A DNA stretch of 64,000 nucleotides from Bacillota bacterium (GCA_023435745.1 JAEZMD010000018.1:124001-188000), one strand, 5' to 3'; positions 26,115-35,021 are shown, counted from the stretch's first letter. Translations and numbers: made by a program. Notes: generated by a model from the sequence alone, not told the origin.

Positions 26115-26635
26115 CAGCCATCCGCCAATCTGCTGAAATATTTCTCTGCAGCGAGAGAATAAATCTCTCCTGCTGTGGTTTTCTCCATCACATAAGGAGT
26201 GCTTTTATCTATCCTTACATGTATCGCGTAGATGCCTTTCCCTTCAAAGCTGTCTGCGTCGGGCGGAACAGGCTTTATTTCCACGGTAGACGTAAATGCT
26301 GTTTTGGACTCCAGCAGATCATCCGACGGGTTCAGGATCCGCCAGTCTTCATCATAATATGTTTTGACAGCGATGGTATCCCCGGATTCTGAAATATCGG
26401 AGCTGCGCATTGATCCACTTTTTATGAAATCTTCAGGTTTTTCACCGGCCTTAAAGCTCTCGATTGTTTTTTTGGCGATATGGACGCTCCGGTCCAAATC
26501 GTGGGCTTTGTCTAAACAATTTTGCGAGCTGATAAAAAGCTCCGCCAGAACCAGACTGATGACCGCCAGAAATGCAACTGATATGATCATTTCAACAAGT
26601 GTGAAGCCTTTTTTGTTTTTTATGCAGCGTTTCAT
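26114..26635 (-). CDS. Type IV prepilin-like protein
   Basis: 173 residues with a textbook class III leader: short basic MKRCIKNKKG, then FTLVEMIISVAFLAVISLVL. A prepilin peptidase would cut after KKG and methylate Phe. The remaining ~150 residues are a globular head. It overlaps the upstream gene by 4 bp (ATGA) and the downstream one by 1 bp. Likely a minor pilin. Confidence 0.88.
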   Translation of the reverse strand: MKRCIKNKKGFTLVEMIISVAFLAVISLVLAELFISSQNCLDKAHDLDRSVHIAKKTIESFKAGEKPEDFIKSGSMRSSDISESGDTIAVKTYYDEDWRILNPSDDLLESKTAFTSTVEIKPVPPDADSFEGKGIYAIHVRIDKSTPYVMEKTTAGEIYSLAAEKYFSRLADG

Positions 26636-27240
26636 GGCGTGACCTCCAATCCGGATTTTATGAAGATATTAGTATCCATGCTTTGAAGGTCGTCTCCCGG
26701 GGTATTCCGGATATATAGCTGAAGCAGCATTTTATCCGGATCAAATTCTGCTGTAAAGCCCTCGATTTCGGCTATATCAAAGCCCAGGTCATCCAGTACG
26801 GGCTCGCCCTTTTCTATCAGCACCTCTCTGAGCTTGCCTCCGCTCAGGTATATCCATGTCTCGTATTGCGTCTCCCCAATGATTTCTCCGACAACAAGAG
26901 CCGGACCATCTCCCGCGGGATTGGATCGCAGACTGAGAGCACCTTCAGAATCGTTTTGCCTTACCTTTGTATCCAGATACGATACGGCAACTCTTAATTC
27001 AGAATCAAGTTCCTTTTTATCGTTGAGGTTTTCATATGCAGCACTACCCGAAACGACCAGGGAAAGCGTTGCAACGCCAAAAAGGGCAAGCAGCGCGATC
27101 ACAAGCACCAGTTCAATCATGGCATAACCTTTACCTGAAGCAAAGCATCTTCCCGAAGCCGTATCTTTTCTGTATGACTTGTCCACTCTGTTGTCCGCCC
27201 TGTTTACCCTGTCATTCCTTTCGGTACGAATATAAAGCAA
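26632..27240 (-). CDS. Prepilin-like protein with long leader
   Basis: About 202 residues. The hydrophobic N-helix YAMIELVLVIALLALFGVAT follows SGKG, so the peptidase site is G|Y with Glu at +5. The leader before it is about 38 residues, Arg/Asp-rich and unusually long. TTG at 27240 is preferred because CCTCCT (AGGAGG on this strand) sits 7 nt upstream at 27248-27253; a GTG at 27258 precedes that site. The head domain is ~150 residues with no Cys. Likely a minor pilin or pseudopilin (DUF4860-like). Confidence 0.75.
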   Translation of the reverse strand: MLYIRTERNDRVNRADNRVDKSYRKDTASGRCFASGKGYAMIELVLVIALLALFGVATLSLVVSGSAAYENLNDKKELDSELRVAVSYLDTKVRQNDSEGALSLRSNPAGDGPALVVGEIIGETQYETWIYLSGGKLREVLIEKGEPVLDDLGFDIAEIEGFTAEFDPDKMLLQLYIRNTPGDDLQSMDTNIFIKSGLEVTP

Positions 27241-27254
27241 TTTAAAGCCTCCTG

Positions 27255-27599
27255 TCACTTCTCCAGCACAATAATATCCGGCATGACGTTTGAGCCGAAT
27301 ACTTGATAATGATAGATATAGGCATCTTCATTCAAAATGATTCCATAATGATCTGCAAGGTATTGCAGATCCGGAGGATAGCTGCCTTCAATGGCATAGC
27401 AATGAATAGCAGCCTTTTTTATGGCATCTTCCATTACTGACTGGCTTTTCCCGGCATTGTTTTTATCAAAACCGTCAATGCTGAAATAAGCCAGCATGGC
27501 TGCCGCAACCATCACTGCTATGGCGGTCAGGGTGCTTATCATTGTCAGGTTCGGACGCTTTCTCAAACATTCACCGGCTTTCATTAAAATAACTATCAT
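27255..27599 (-). CDS. Small pilin-like membrane protein
   Basis: 114 residues. A basic start (KAGECLRKRPNL) precedes one hydrophobic segment (MISTLTAIAVMVAAAMLAYF), followed by a short head with GSYPPDLQYLADHYGI, a segment often seen in Gram-positive pilin heads. The usual G|FTLxE cleavage motif is missing. It sits between pilC and the prepilin genes, so it is probably a non-canonical pilin or an assembly factor. ATG at 27599 has only a weak ribosome site; ATG at 27584 is an alternative. Confidence 0.6.
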   Translation of the reverse strand: MIVILMKAGECLRKRPNLTMISTLTAIAVMVAAAMLAYFSIDGFDKNNAGKSQSVMEDAIKKAAIHCYAIEGSYPPDLQYLADHYGIILNEDAYIYHYQVFGSNVMPDIIVLEK

Positions 27600-27617
27600 A
27601 TGGTTTGCCGGTCTCTA

Positions 27618-28715
27618 TTATCCTATAGAGGACATAATACTGATCAACGGCAGCATAACAGCCAGCAGGATGATTCCAACAACCAGAGAAAGAATAATCA
27701 CCAGCATTGGTTCTATTGCTGAGGTAATCCGGTTCATATACCGGTCAGCTTCATTTTCGTAAATGTCAGAAATTTTTTCCATAGCCTTTTCCATCTCACC
27801 TGTTCTGTAGCCGGTCTGAAGCATTTTTACAAACAAGGCGGGGAATAAGTCCATTTTACTGAATGCCGCCGACACATCAGTACCGGTCCGGATTTCCTCC
27901 CGGCAGGCTTCGAGCTTTTCAGCGGCATAAGAGTTCTCAATAATACTATGTACCATACCCATGGCGTCGTCAAAAGGAATTCCGCTTTTTAGCAGCAGGG
28001 ACATACCCATGCTGAACCTTGCCGAAAGGTTTTTTAAACCGATGTTCCTGATAAGGGGGGCGGTGACCTTGCATTTGTCCCATAATCTCTTTCCCGGGGC
28101 AGTTTTACTGAAAAGGATGACTAACGTGACGATAAGTACGGCTAAAGCCAACAGGAGAAGCGAATTATTGCGGATGTCCGTACTGAAGTTGAGAAGAGCC
28201 TGCGTCACAGGCGGGATCTCTCCGCCGATGGAAACCAGTATTTCATGGAAAATCGGCAATATTCTCACAATCAGCAGCAGGATGATCCCGCCCATGAGGA
28301 CGGCCAAGACCACCGGATAAGTGAGGGCATTGCTGATCCTGCGTTTTAGCTTTTCGGATTTATCATAATAGCCGGACAGGCGTTCGAGCTCACTGTCTAG
28401 AGTGCCGGTCGCCTCTGCCATTGCAAGCATATTCACCATATAAGGCGGAAAAACCTTCAGGTTTTCCAGGGAGGTATGGAAGCTCGTTCCCTCGAAGACA
28501 TCCCGGTATAGCTTGCGCGCAAGCGATTTGAACCTGGAATCCGCCATTTCTTCAGCAAACAGATTCATCCCTTCCAAAAAAGGGATCCCTGACTTGAAGA
28601 CCAGAGACAATTGATAGCAGAATAAAGACAGGTCACCTGCAGACAACTTTTCAGATCGTTCGCCGATATCGTTCCTGGCGCCAGGTTTATCTAAATTTAT
28701 TGTTGGCAAATCCAT
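27618..28715 (-). CDS. pilC: Type IV pilus inner-membrane platform protein PilC (T2SS F family)
   Basis: About 365 residues with two T2SSF repeats. Each has a helical cytoplasmic part followed by membrane segments: LSLFCYQLSLVFKSGIPFLEG and the TM around YPVVLAVLMGGIILLLIVRI, then FSMGMSLLLKSGIPFDDAMG and a final pair of TMs near MLVIILSLVVGIILLAVML. PilC anchors the assembly and retraction ATPases. It is the first gene of the pilus operon. ATG 28715 is chosen; GTG 28718 overlaps the GAGGTG ribosome site. Confidence 0.92.
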   Translation of the reverse strand: MDLPTINLDKPGARNDIGERSEKLSAGDLSLFCYQLSLVFKSGIPFLEGMNLFAEEMADSRFKSLARKLYRDVFEGTSFHTSLENLKVFPPYMVNMLAMAEATGTLDSELERLSGYYDKSEKLKRRISNALTYPVVLAVLMGGIILLLIVRILPIFHEILVSIGGEIPPVTQALLNFSTDIRNNSLLLLALAVLIVTLVILFSKTAPGKRLWDKCKVTAPLIRNIGLKNLSARFSMGMSLLLKSGIPFDDAMGMVHSIIENSYAAEKLEACREEIRTGTDVSAAFSKMDLFPALFVKMLQTGYRTGEMEKAMEKISDIYENEADRYMNRITSAIEPMLVIILSLVVGIILLAVMLPLISIMSSIG

Positions 28716-28830
28716 CACCTCATAATGAAATAATTAAAGAATTATGTTTTGGCACAAGCCAAAAATCCCGCGCGGCCGTAAAAATTCCGCCAGAGGCATA
28801 TAATATCTGCGTCTCAGCTTGTCTGCTGAT

Positions 28831-28859
28831 ATTATATCAGAAAATGTCAATAGTGTCAG
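28831..28859 (-). promoter_or_regulatory. Promoter of the pilus operon with palindrome at -10
   Basis: On the - strand CTGACA (28859-28854) and TATAAT (28836-28831) are 17 bp apart, with a start expected near 28824 and a ~110-nt leader to pilC. The -10 box lies in one arm of a perfect 10-bp inverted repeat (ATATAATATC 28798-28807 / GATATTATAT 28828-28837), a possible operator or leader hairpin. The -35 box touches the end of the upstream HD gene. Confidence 0.6.
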
Positions 28860-29461
28860 GTACAGATTTGTAAAAATCTCTTAATATTGTTTTCTTCCGC
28901 AGTGCGATCCGGACCGAGTCTTCCAAGCCTGTCGCAAAGGCCAAACAGAGCGATATCCCGGATATCCGCCTGCGCTTTCATTGCCTTGATATCTGCGTAG
29001 GGCAGATCATTCACAACAAAAAGAATCTGCATGTGCCACCGGACAACAGAGACAACCTTTGTCACAAAGGCTTCGTCATCCGTGAATTCACGCAAAAACT
29101 TTCCGGCAAGTTCAGCGCCAAGGATCTCATGGTCATAGGAGGTAATTCTTCCCTTGCGGGTTTTTGTAGTACCGGGTTTCCCGATATCATGGAGCAGGGC
29201 TGCCCACATAAATGCTCTTTTATCACTGCTTTTCTCCTTAACCTTTGCGGCCTCATCCAGAACCAGCATGGTATGATTCCATACATTTCCCTCCGGATGA
29301 TGCTTTGGGGATTGGCTCGTCTTCTTTAAACTGCTCAACAGCCTGAGAGGATATTGGTCAAATATTGGTGCATTGGAAAGCTCAATAAAATAAAAGGATG
29401 GTTGATCATCCTTTATTAAGTGTATGTCCATTTCATTGAATATGTCGTGTAACGGTGTCAT
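28856..29461 (-). CDS. HD-domain metal-dependent phosphohydrolase-like protein
   Basis: 201 residues with the HD signature: GNVWNHTMLVLDEA (His), AALLHDIGKPGTT (His-Asp), SYDHEILGAEL (His) and a late Asp in LCDRLGRLGPD. The segment resembles the HD domain of some tRNA nucleotidyltransferases, but no nucleotidyltransferase part is present. The substrate is likely a nucleotide or RNA 2',3' end; unproven. ATG at 29461 has AAGGGA upstream. Confidence 0.75.
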   Translation of the reverse strand: MTPLHDIFNEMDIHLIKDDQPSFYFIELSNAPIFDQYPLRLLSSLKKTSQSPKHHPEGNVWNHTMLVLDEAAKVKEKSSDKRAFMWAALLHDIGKPGTTKTRKGRITSYDHEILGAELAGKFLREFTDDEAFVTKVVSVVRWHMQILFVVNDLPYADIKAMKAQADIRDIALFGLCDRLGRLGPDRTAEENNIKRFLQICT

Positions 29462-29543
29462 TTTTCCCTTCTTTTTATTTCTGTCTATGCTTTTCTCTAA
29501 ATTAGTCTTTCTTCATCATTGACTATTATACATGAAAATGCCT

Positions 29544-30350
29544 CTACGTCTTTTTATAGAGCACCCGGATCAGTATAGCCGTTACTGCTGCCAAGACAAC
29601 TACCAGCGCCACAATATATACCACCACAGGAAATTCATCTCTATCAGCAGATTCCGACCGGACAGCCATAGTTGTTATCTCTGATGGAGCAATAACAGGG
29701 GCAGCCAACGCCTCATTGACAGGAAGGGCTTCGTTCATTGGGTCACTGATACATATCCAGCCGCTAACGGCTTGGTAATATCTAACATAGCCCCACAGAC
29801 GTCCGTCGCCATCCGTATAAGTGTGAACAATGCTAATGTCTTCTTTGTGGATATCAGATGCCCTTCCGGAAATTTCTCCCGAACCGGGATAGCTCCAGAA
29901 AAGGATGTCTTCCTGTGTATCATAGGCAGTGAACTCATCATTATAATTTTGAAATTCATCTGCATGATCCTTTTTGAAGGAGATGTTGTCATAGACCACT
30001 GCCAGATCTTTCATTAGAAGCCATCCGGTCAGATTATTGTCAAGCTCAGCGATGCCCCAGGCCTTACCACTTTTATCGGTGTAGGTAAAGGACACATAGA
30101 GTGTCATTCCATTTTCGACCGTATCGATCAATTTGGCGGACTGCGGGCTTTTTTGAACCTTAACACTGCCTTCCGGACTATTGACAGTATAGTTTCTGCC
30201 TTCATACTCACAGAATTCTGCATTTTTTTTATAGAAATCATCGTCCGGTTCCCAGATGACGTCTCCATAAGCGATCGTGCAAGTCGTTGCCATGATCAGC
30301 AGTATTGTGCACAGTACGAATGCTCTTTTAAGCAAATTGTAGTTTTTCAT
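29544..30350 (-). CDS. Secreted SH3-like protein with C-terminal membrane anchor
   Basis: 268 residues: signal peptide (AFVLCTILLIMATTCTIAYG, 10-29), two SH3-like segments built around GKAWGIAELDNNLTGWL and GRLWGYVRYYQAVSGWICI, a linker, and one TM (VVVYIVALVVVLAAVTAILI) ending in a basic tail. The domains probably face the cell wall. No partner or exact function recognised. Confidence 0.7.
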   Translation of the reverse strand: MKNYNLLKRAFVLCTILLIMATTCTIAYGDVIWEPDDDFYKKNAEFCEYEGRNYTVNSPEGSVKVQKSPQSAKLIDTVENGMTLYVSFTYTDKSGKAWGIAELDNNLTGWLLMKDLAVVYDNISFKKDHADEFQNYNDEFTAYDTQEDILFWSYPGSGEISGRASDIHKEDISIVHTYTDGDGRLWGYVRYYQAVSGWICISDPMNEALPVNEALAAPVIAPSEITTMAVRSESADRDEFPVVVYIVALVVVLAAVTAILIRVLYKKT

Positions 30351-30399
30351 TTTGCCATCTCCATTCTATATTTTCGTTCTATGTTAACATCTTTAGATT

Positions 30400-30747
30400 T
30401 CAAAAAACCATTTGGAGGATCATACCGGCACTAAAGGAAAATAAATTAGCTGCGACAGCAAACCAAACCGGGTGGAGGATTTTTTGCCCGCGGGTCGCGT
30501 AGTAGTATGCCTCGACCGATATTGCAAACAGCTCAAGCGCGATTTTTACCGGGTTTGGGCTCAACTGCGTATAATAAACTGCCAGATAGTATGCCAAAAC
30601 TACGGGAGGGTTTGTCAGCAGATTAACAAGGCACACCAGGAGCAGATCTTTTTTATTGCGTATCCGAAATGCTACAGCGAATAACTCTTCAAACAATATG
30701 GTCATTCCCAGGGAAATCCCCAAAATGCCCGGAAGCTGATATCCCAT
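30400..30747 (-). CDS. Small integral membrane protein
   Basis: 115 residues with about four hydrophobic segments and no recognised motif. The ATG at 30747 overlaps the stop of the MFS gene as TAATG, so it is translationally coupled to that transporter and may be an accessory. A longer start at 30777 would lie inside the MFS gene. Confidence 0.6.
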   Translation of the reverse strand: MGYQLPGILGISLGMTILFEELFAVAFRIRNKKDLLLVCLVNLLTNPPVVLAYYLAVYYTQLSPNPVKIALELFAISVEAYYYATRGQKILHPVWFAVAANLFSFSAGMILQMVF

Positions 30748-31781
30748 TACAACACCGCCTTTCTCAGTCCGACCCATAAAAGAACAAAGGACCCGACTGC
30801 CGCCAGAGAAAGGGCTGCTGCGGATGACAGCAGCGGTCCCGCACCAAGGTATACAGGAGTGAAGCCTAAAAACAATCCAAAGGTTAAAAGTCCAAACGAA
30901 AATCCTTTACTGCCGGGCAAAAGTCTTGCCACTGCCCATAGTGTGATCGGCATGGTCATATTAAATAGGAACACCGCTCCCACTCCGGCAAGCGGATTTG
31001 CCGAAAGTAAAAAGAGTATGGCTGCTATGCCAAGTGATATGCCTGATGCTTTTAATGCTCCGAATCTGTCAGCAAAGATACCGCCTGCCATTTTCCCGAA
31101 AATAACAGCTAATACAAGTACAATTCCCCAATTATTTTGACCTTTCCACGAAAAATCCAAAGTCATTCCAACATATGAACGAAGACACACTACAAGAAAC
31201 AGGCAGGCAATGGCAGCAAGTACTGATGTTGATCCGATGCCATCAAAGGATAAAGGCTTATTGTCGGAGAGAAAGGAACGGTGAGGTATATATTGAACGA
31301 CACAGATACAAAAGGCGGATGCCAGCAATATTAGTATAATGGGAAATCCCTGTATTGAGTTCTGCTTTCCCATTACTGTTCCAAGGTAGATGCCCAAGGC
31401 CCCCGGTGAGACAAAGATGCCCAGAGCGCTGCTTTTTTCTCTGCTGATATTCAATACATCAATGCCGCCGCCCACGTGGAACAACCCGTTGCCGATCCCT
31501 GCCGTCACAGCACACAACACAGGGGAACGGAAACGGCTGACGCCAAATGCCAGGGCTACCAGCAGGCAGCCAAGGGCCGCGCAAAGCGCATTCCGGTTCC
31601 ATCGGTCTGCCAGAAGTCCCAGTGGCATCTGCAGAGCAAAGGCGCAGAAATTATATATGAGAATAATTAAGTACCAATGCTCTGTGCCGTAAACCTTCTG
31701 ATACAGCAGGAAAGCACAGGCAAAGTCCACAAGAAAATGAACAGTCGAATAGAGCAGTATCCTTGAGCGGTTTATTCCCAT
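30747..31781 (-). CDS. MFS transporter
   Basis: 344 residues, about ten to eleven TM segments. The MFS motif between TM2 and TM3 is visible as GLLADRWNRN, with a second copy GIFADRFGAL in the second half. GNGLFHVGGG in TM4 is the conserved Gly-rich segment. Substrate unknown. ATG at 31781 follows GAGGTG by 5 nt; an upstream start at 31823 lacks a ribosome site. The 288 bp to the next, divergent gene hold only leader sequence. Confidence 0.8.
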   Translation of the reverse strand: MGINRSRILLYSTVHFLVDFACAFLLYQKVYGTEHWYLIILIYNFCAFALQMPLGLLADRWNRNALCAALGCLLVALAFGVSRFRSPVLCAVTAGIGNGLFHVGGGIDVLNISREKSSALGIFVSPGALGIYLGTVMGKQNSIQGFPIILILLASAFCICVVQYIPHRSFLSDNKPLSFDGIGSTSVLAAIACLFLVVCLRSYVGMTLDFSWKGQNNWGIVLVLAVIFGKMAGGIFADRFGALKASGISLGIAAILFLLSANPLAGVGAVFLFNMTMPITLWAVARLLPGSKGFSFGLLTFGLFLGFTPVYLGAGPLLSSAAALSLAAVGSFVLLWVGLRKAVL

Positions 31782-32069
31782 ATCACACCTCATAATCGTA
31801 TTAGACGCCTCAAAACAGCACAAGGTTCCGACCTCCGTCCCCTCCTGATTGTCCCATCTGCACGGTGAAATTCTGAAGCGAGATAATGGAAAACGAACTG
31901 ACAGTAGACAAGGGTTATTACTCTACCAGTACTGAATGGATGCTCGATGCCAAAAATGAGGTTATTATATCATCAAAATGCTTAAAGTGTCAGCGAAATA
32001 GTGTTATACTATATGTATGGAGTACCGCATTTGCTGTTTAATAAGAAAGCAAAAATAGGGGAATACACG

Positions 32070-33380
32070 TTGAGACTTTTAATAATAGCCGATGATTTTA
32101 CTGGAGCCCTGGATACAGCGGTGAAGTTTTCTAGAAATTCCATAGATACCTTCGTTACTCTTTATAAGGATTTTGATCTTTCTAAAGTGGACGATCAGAT
32201 ACAACTCGTGGCTGTGGACACCGAAAGCAGGCATATATCCTGCGAGGAGGCGGCGCTGAGGGTAAAAGATGTCGTCATGAAGGCTCATAAGGCTGGGGTA
32301 ACTTATTTTTACAAAAAGACAGATTCGGCACTGCGCGGAAATATAGGATGCGAACTGAATGCCATTATGGACGCTCTGGATTCTTCTGATATCATGTTCA
32401 TTCCGGCGTACCCGGATGCCGGAAGAACGACGCTGCGAGGCTGCCATTATATTCATGGGGTCCCCCTGAACGAGACTGATTTTGCCAGGGATCCCATCAA
32501 TCCTGTTACAGACTGTTTCATCCCACGGGTTATCAAAAATCAGGCCGGCGTCGAGGTCGTTGTTGTTGGTCGGGAAGGGCTTCATAGTCTTAATATTCGG
32601 GACAAAGGTGAAAAAACCGTTTATGTTTTTGATGCCGAGAGGAATGATGATTTAGAGAACATAGCCGATTGGCTGAAAAAAAGGAATAAACTGAAGCTTA
32701 CCGCAGGTTGTGCGGGGTTTGCCGGTATGCTTTCGGAAATGCTTGAACTCAAAAAGTCAGAAAGAGCTGAAGGAAATATTTCGGCGGGTATTGCAGCAGA
32801 TATTGCATCAGGCAGGATGCTGACAGTTTGCGGAAGCATCAATGAATTGTCGTTAAGGCAGGTAAATTATGCGGAGAAAAACGGCTTTTATGGTATTGCG
32901 CTCAATCCGCAGCAAAAGCTTATACCGGGGTACTATATGACTGAAGACGGAAAGTCCTTTGTCAACATGATAGTTCATATGATCAATGAAGGGAAGGATG
33001 TTGTCATTAAGGCGTCCGGCAGTTCTGAGGACCGGGAGAAATGCGGCATATTTGCCCGTGGGATGAATATTGATGAAAATGATGTTCCCTCTCTGGTTTC
33101 ACGAAGCATAGGCAGGCTTGTCGGTGAAATTGCGGCAAAGACACAATTGAAGATATTAACGGTTATTGGCGGAGATACTGCTGTAGAGGTAGTTCATTCC
33201 ATGGGCTTTTATGGCATAATACCACGGATTGATATCATGACCGGAGTCGTACTTTCAGAAGCGCTGGGATATGGGTCAAATACTGCTCTCATCACAAAAT
33301 CAGGTGGTTTTGGAGATGAGGATGCGCTGGTCAAAATAAGAGAATATATATTATCGATAAGACAAAATATGCAGCGCTGA
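32070..33380 (+). CDS. Four-carbon acid sugar kinase (DUF1537, DtnK/OtnK-like)
   Basis: 436 residues. The N-terminal domain starts RLLIIADDFTGALDTAVKFS, the family signature, with KKTDSALRGNIG and FIPAYPDAGRTT as substrate-binding segments. The C-terminal nucleotide-binding domain has TVCGSINELSLRQV, IKASGSSEDR, TVIGGDTAVEV and TKSGGFGDEDAL. The family phosphorylates C4 of threonate or erythronate. The partner dehydrogenase follows 58 bp later. TTG at 32070 is the likely start: AGGGG lies ~9 nt upstream, and a -10-like TATACT (32004-32009) falls within the longer GTG frame from 32001. Confidence 0.85.
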   Translation: MRLLIIADDFTGALDTAVKFSRNSIDTFVTLYKDFDLSKVDDQIQLVAVDTESRHISCEEAALRVKDVVMKAHKAGVTYFYKKTDSALRGNIGCELNAIMDALDSSDIMFIPAYPDAGRTTLRGCHYIHGVPLNETDFARDPINPVTDCFIPRVIKNQAGVEVVVVGREGLHSLNIRDKGEKTVYVFDAERNDDLENIADWLKKRNKLKLTAGCAGFAGMLSEMLELKKSERAEGNISAGIAADIASGRMLTVCGSINELSLRQVNYAEKNGFYGIALNPQQKLIPGYYMTEDGKSFVNMIVHMINEGKDVVIKASGSSEDREKCGIFARGMNIDENDVPSLVSRSIGRLVGEIAAKTQLKILTVIGGDTAVEVVHSMGFYGIIPRIDIMTGVVLSEALGYGSNTALITKSGGFGDEDALVKIREYILSIRQNMQR

Positions 33381-33438
33381 GATGGAAACCGGCATTGCAG
33401 ATAGAAGAACTGGCAACATAAAAATACAGGAGGTTGAA

Positions 33439-34470
33439 ATGACGGATTATAAGCCGATTATTGGCATTACAATGGGAGATCCGGCCGGAATAGGTCCTGA
33501 AATTGCGGTAAAGGCTCTTGGTCACAGAAAAGTGTATGATGCATGCAGGCCGATTATTGTAGGCGATGCCGGGGTAATAAGGCATGCCGTGGAGATTGCA
33601 GGGGTGCCGCTGGGAGTGCGTGTTATTACCGGCGTTGAGGATGCTAAATTTGAATATGGAAGTATTGATCTCATAGATTTGAAAAACGTTGACATGGAAA
33701 GGCTGGAACTTGGAAAGGTATCCGCGATGGCTGGGAATGCGGCCTTTGAAGCGGTAAAAAAAGTGATTGAACTGGCGATGGAGGAAAAGATTGATGCAAC
33801 TGTAACGGGTCCCATCAACAAAGAAGCGATAAATCTTGCAGGCCATCATTACTCGGGGCACACAGAGATTTATGCACAGCTTACAAATACAGCAGACTAC
33901 ACCATGATGCTTGCGGATGACAACCTTAGAGTTGTACATGTTTCCACGCATGTATCCTTGAGGGAAGCCTGTGACAGAGTAAAAAAGGACAGAGTGCTGA
34001 AGGTTATACAGCTTGCATATAATGCCTGCAGAAGGATTGGGATTTCGAAGCCGAGAATCGGAGTTGCAGGTTTGAACCCTCATGCAGGAGAAAACGGTCT
34101 TTTCGGAAGAGAGGAAATTGACGAGATTATACCGGCAATCGAAGAGGCTGTATCCATGGGGATGAATATAGAAGGACCCATACCTCCCGATAGTATTTTC
34201 CCAAAAGCCCGCGGGGGATGGTATGATATTGTGGTCGCAATGTATCATGACCAGGGCCACATCCCGCTGAAGGTATCAGGATTTCGGTGGAATGAGAAAG
34301 AGGGAAGATGGGATACGATCTCAGGAGTGAACATCACACTGGGGTTGCCTGTCATCAGGAGCTCAGTGGATCATGGCACGGCCTTTGATGCAGCAGGCCG
34401 GGGTATTGCTTCAGAGCTGAGCCTGATCAATGCTATCGAATACGGGATAAAGCTGGTAAAAAACAGATAA
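33439..34470 (+). CDS. pdxA2: PdxA2-type 4-phospho-threonate/erythronate dehydrogenase
   Basis: 343 residues of the PdxA family: IIGITMGDPAGIGPEI at the start, VTGPINKEAI, and the three metal-binding His in HHYSGHTE, VSTHVSLREA and MYHDQGHIPLK. Next to a DUF1537 kinase, such PdxA homologues (PdxA2) oxidise and decarboxylate D-threonate or D-erythronate 4-phosphate to dihydroxyacetone phosphate. No pyridoxine synthesis gene is nearby. ATG at 33439 follows CAGGAGG by 4-5 nt; the upstream ATG at 33382 has no site. Confidence 0.82.
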   Translation: MTDYKPIIGITMGDPAGIGPEIAVKALGHRKVYDACRPIIVGDAGVIRHAVEIAGVPLGVRVITGVEDAKFEYGSIDLIDLKNVDMERLELGKVSAMAGNAAFEAVKKVIELAMEEKIDATVTGPINKEAINLAGHHYSGHTEIYAQLTNTADYTMMLADDNLRVVHVSTHVSLREACDRVKKDRVLKVIQLAYNACRRIGISKPRIGVAGLNPHAGENGLFGREEIDEIIPAIEEAVSMGMNIEGPIPPDSIFPKARGGWYDIVVAMYHDQGHIPLKVSGFRWNEKEGRWDTISGVNITLGLPVIRSSVDHGTAFDAAGRGIASELSLINAIEYGIKLVKNR

Positions 34471-34548
34471 GCAATATTAATGCAAATATGAGGTGTATGT
34501 TTGACAATCATGTCCGGATACCGGTATTTAGCAAGGCTGCAAGCAAAA

Positions 34549-34761
34549 ATGTGCAAAAAATACGAAGGTGTTCAGTGCTGGCAATTTATGCAGAAAAAAT
34601 GAGTAAAATTTGCGAATGTGTTCAACTTTTACGGACAAAAACATATAAAATCTGAACACAAACGTAATTTTTACTCATTTCCACCTATAAAACTTAAACA
34701 CAAACGAAATTTTTACTCATGTGCATCTAAGAATCTAAACACAAGCGAATATTTTGCTCAG
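34549..34761. repeat. Five copies of a degenerate 25-nt element in two orientations
   Basis: Copies at 34549-34573 and 34599-34623 (- orientation), then 34654-34678, 34696-34720 and 34737-34761 (+ orientation). The + consensus is close to AACACAAACG, A/T, AATTTTTACTCAT. Start-to-start distances are 50, 55, 42 and 41 bp. The two central copies form an inverted pair with a 30-nt gap. The element lies between pdxA2 and the metN leader. I do not recognise it. It is unlike CRISPR: orientation switches and spacers are short. Confidence 0.75.
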
Positions 34762-35021
34762 CCGATAGCTCACTTGCTTTGAGTGATAATGTCAAAATGC
34801 TTTTCGCAAGAAAAAACATAGCCTTTCTTTGAGGAGGTGATATTTTTCTTTCAAAAGAGCGAGACGGCGATGGAAAACAGAAAAACATAGAGGATGATTT
34901 CGAGGATTTCTGGTAAGGATTAAATTCATGCGTTTGCCGTGGTTTGGGCAGTACCAACTATTGACTAAAGCGTCCGCATGATGTAAACTTACCATTAACA
35001 ATATAGGAATTAATTAAAGGC
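34762..35021. other. Intergenic stretch with an orphan strong ribosome site
   Basis: No gene was found. AGGAGGTGAT at 34832-34841 is a perfect anti-16S match, but no ATG, GTG or TTG follows at a workable distance. An in-frame open stretch then reads GGDIFLSKERDGDGKQKNIE followed by DDFEDFW and a stop at ~34915. It may be the remnant of a lost gene. Confidence 0.35.

Noticed and set aside
33331..34260. 309-codon antisense frame opposite pdxA2
   Set aside because: The + strand protein is clearly PdxA-like with metal ligands; the antisense product is His/Cys/Tyr-rich noise without a ribosome site.
34549..34761. CRISPR array
   Set aside because: The 25-nt units switch orientation, are degenerate, and have spacers of only 16-30 bp with no cas genes in the window.
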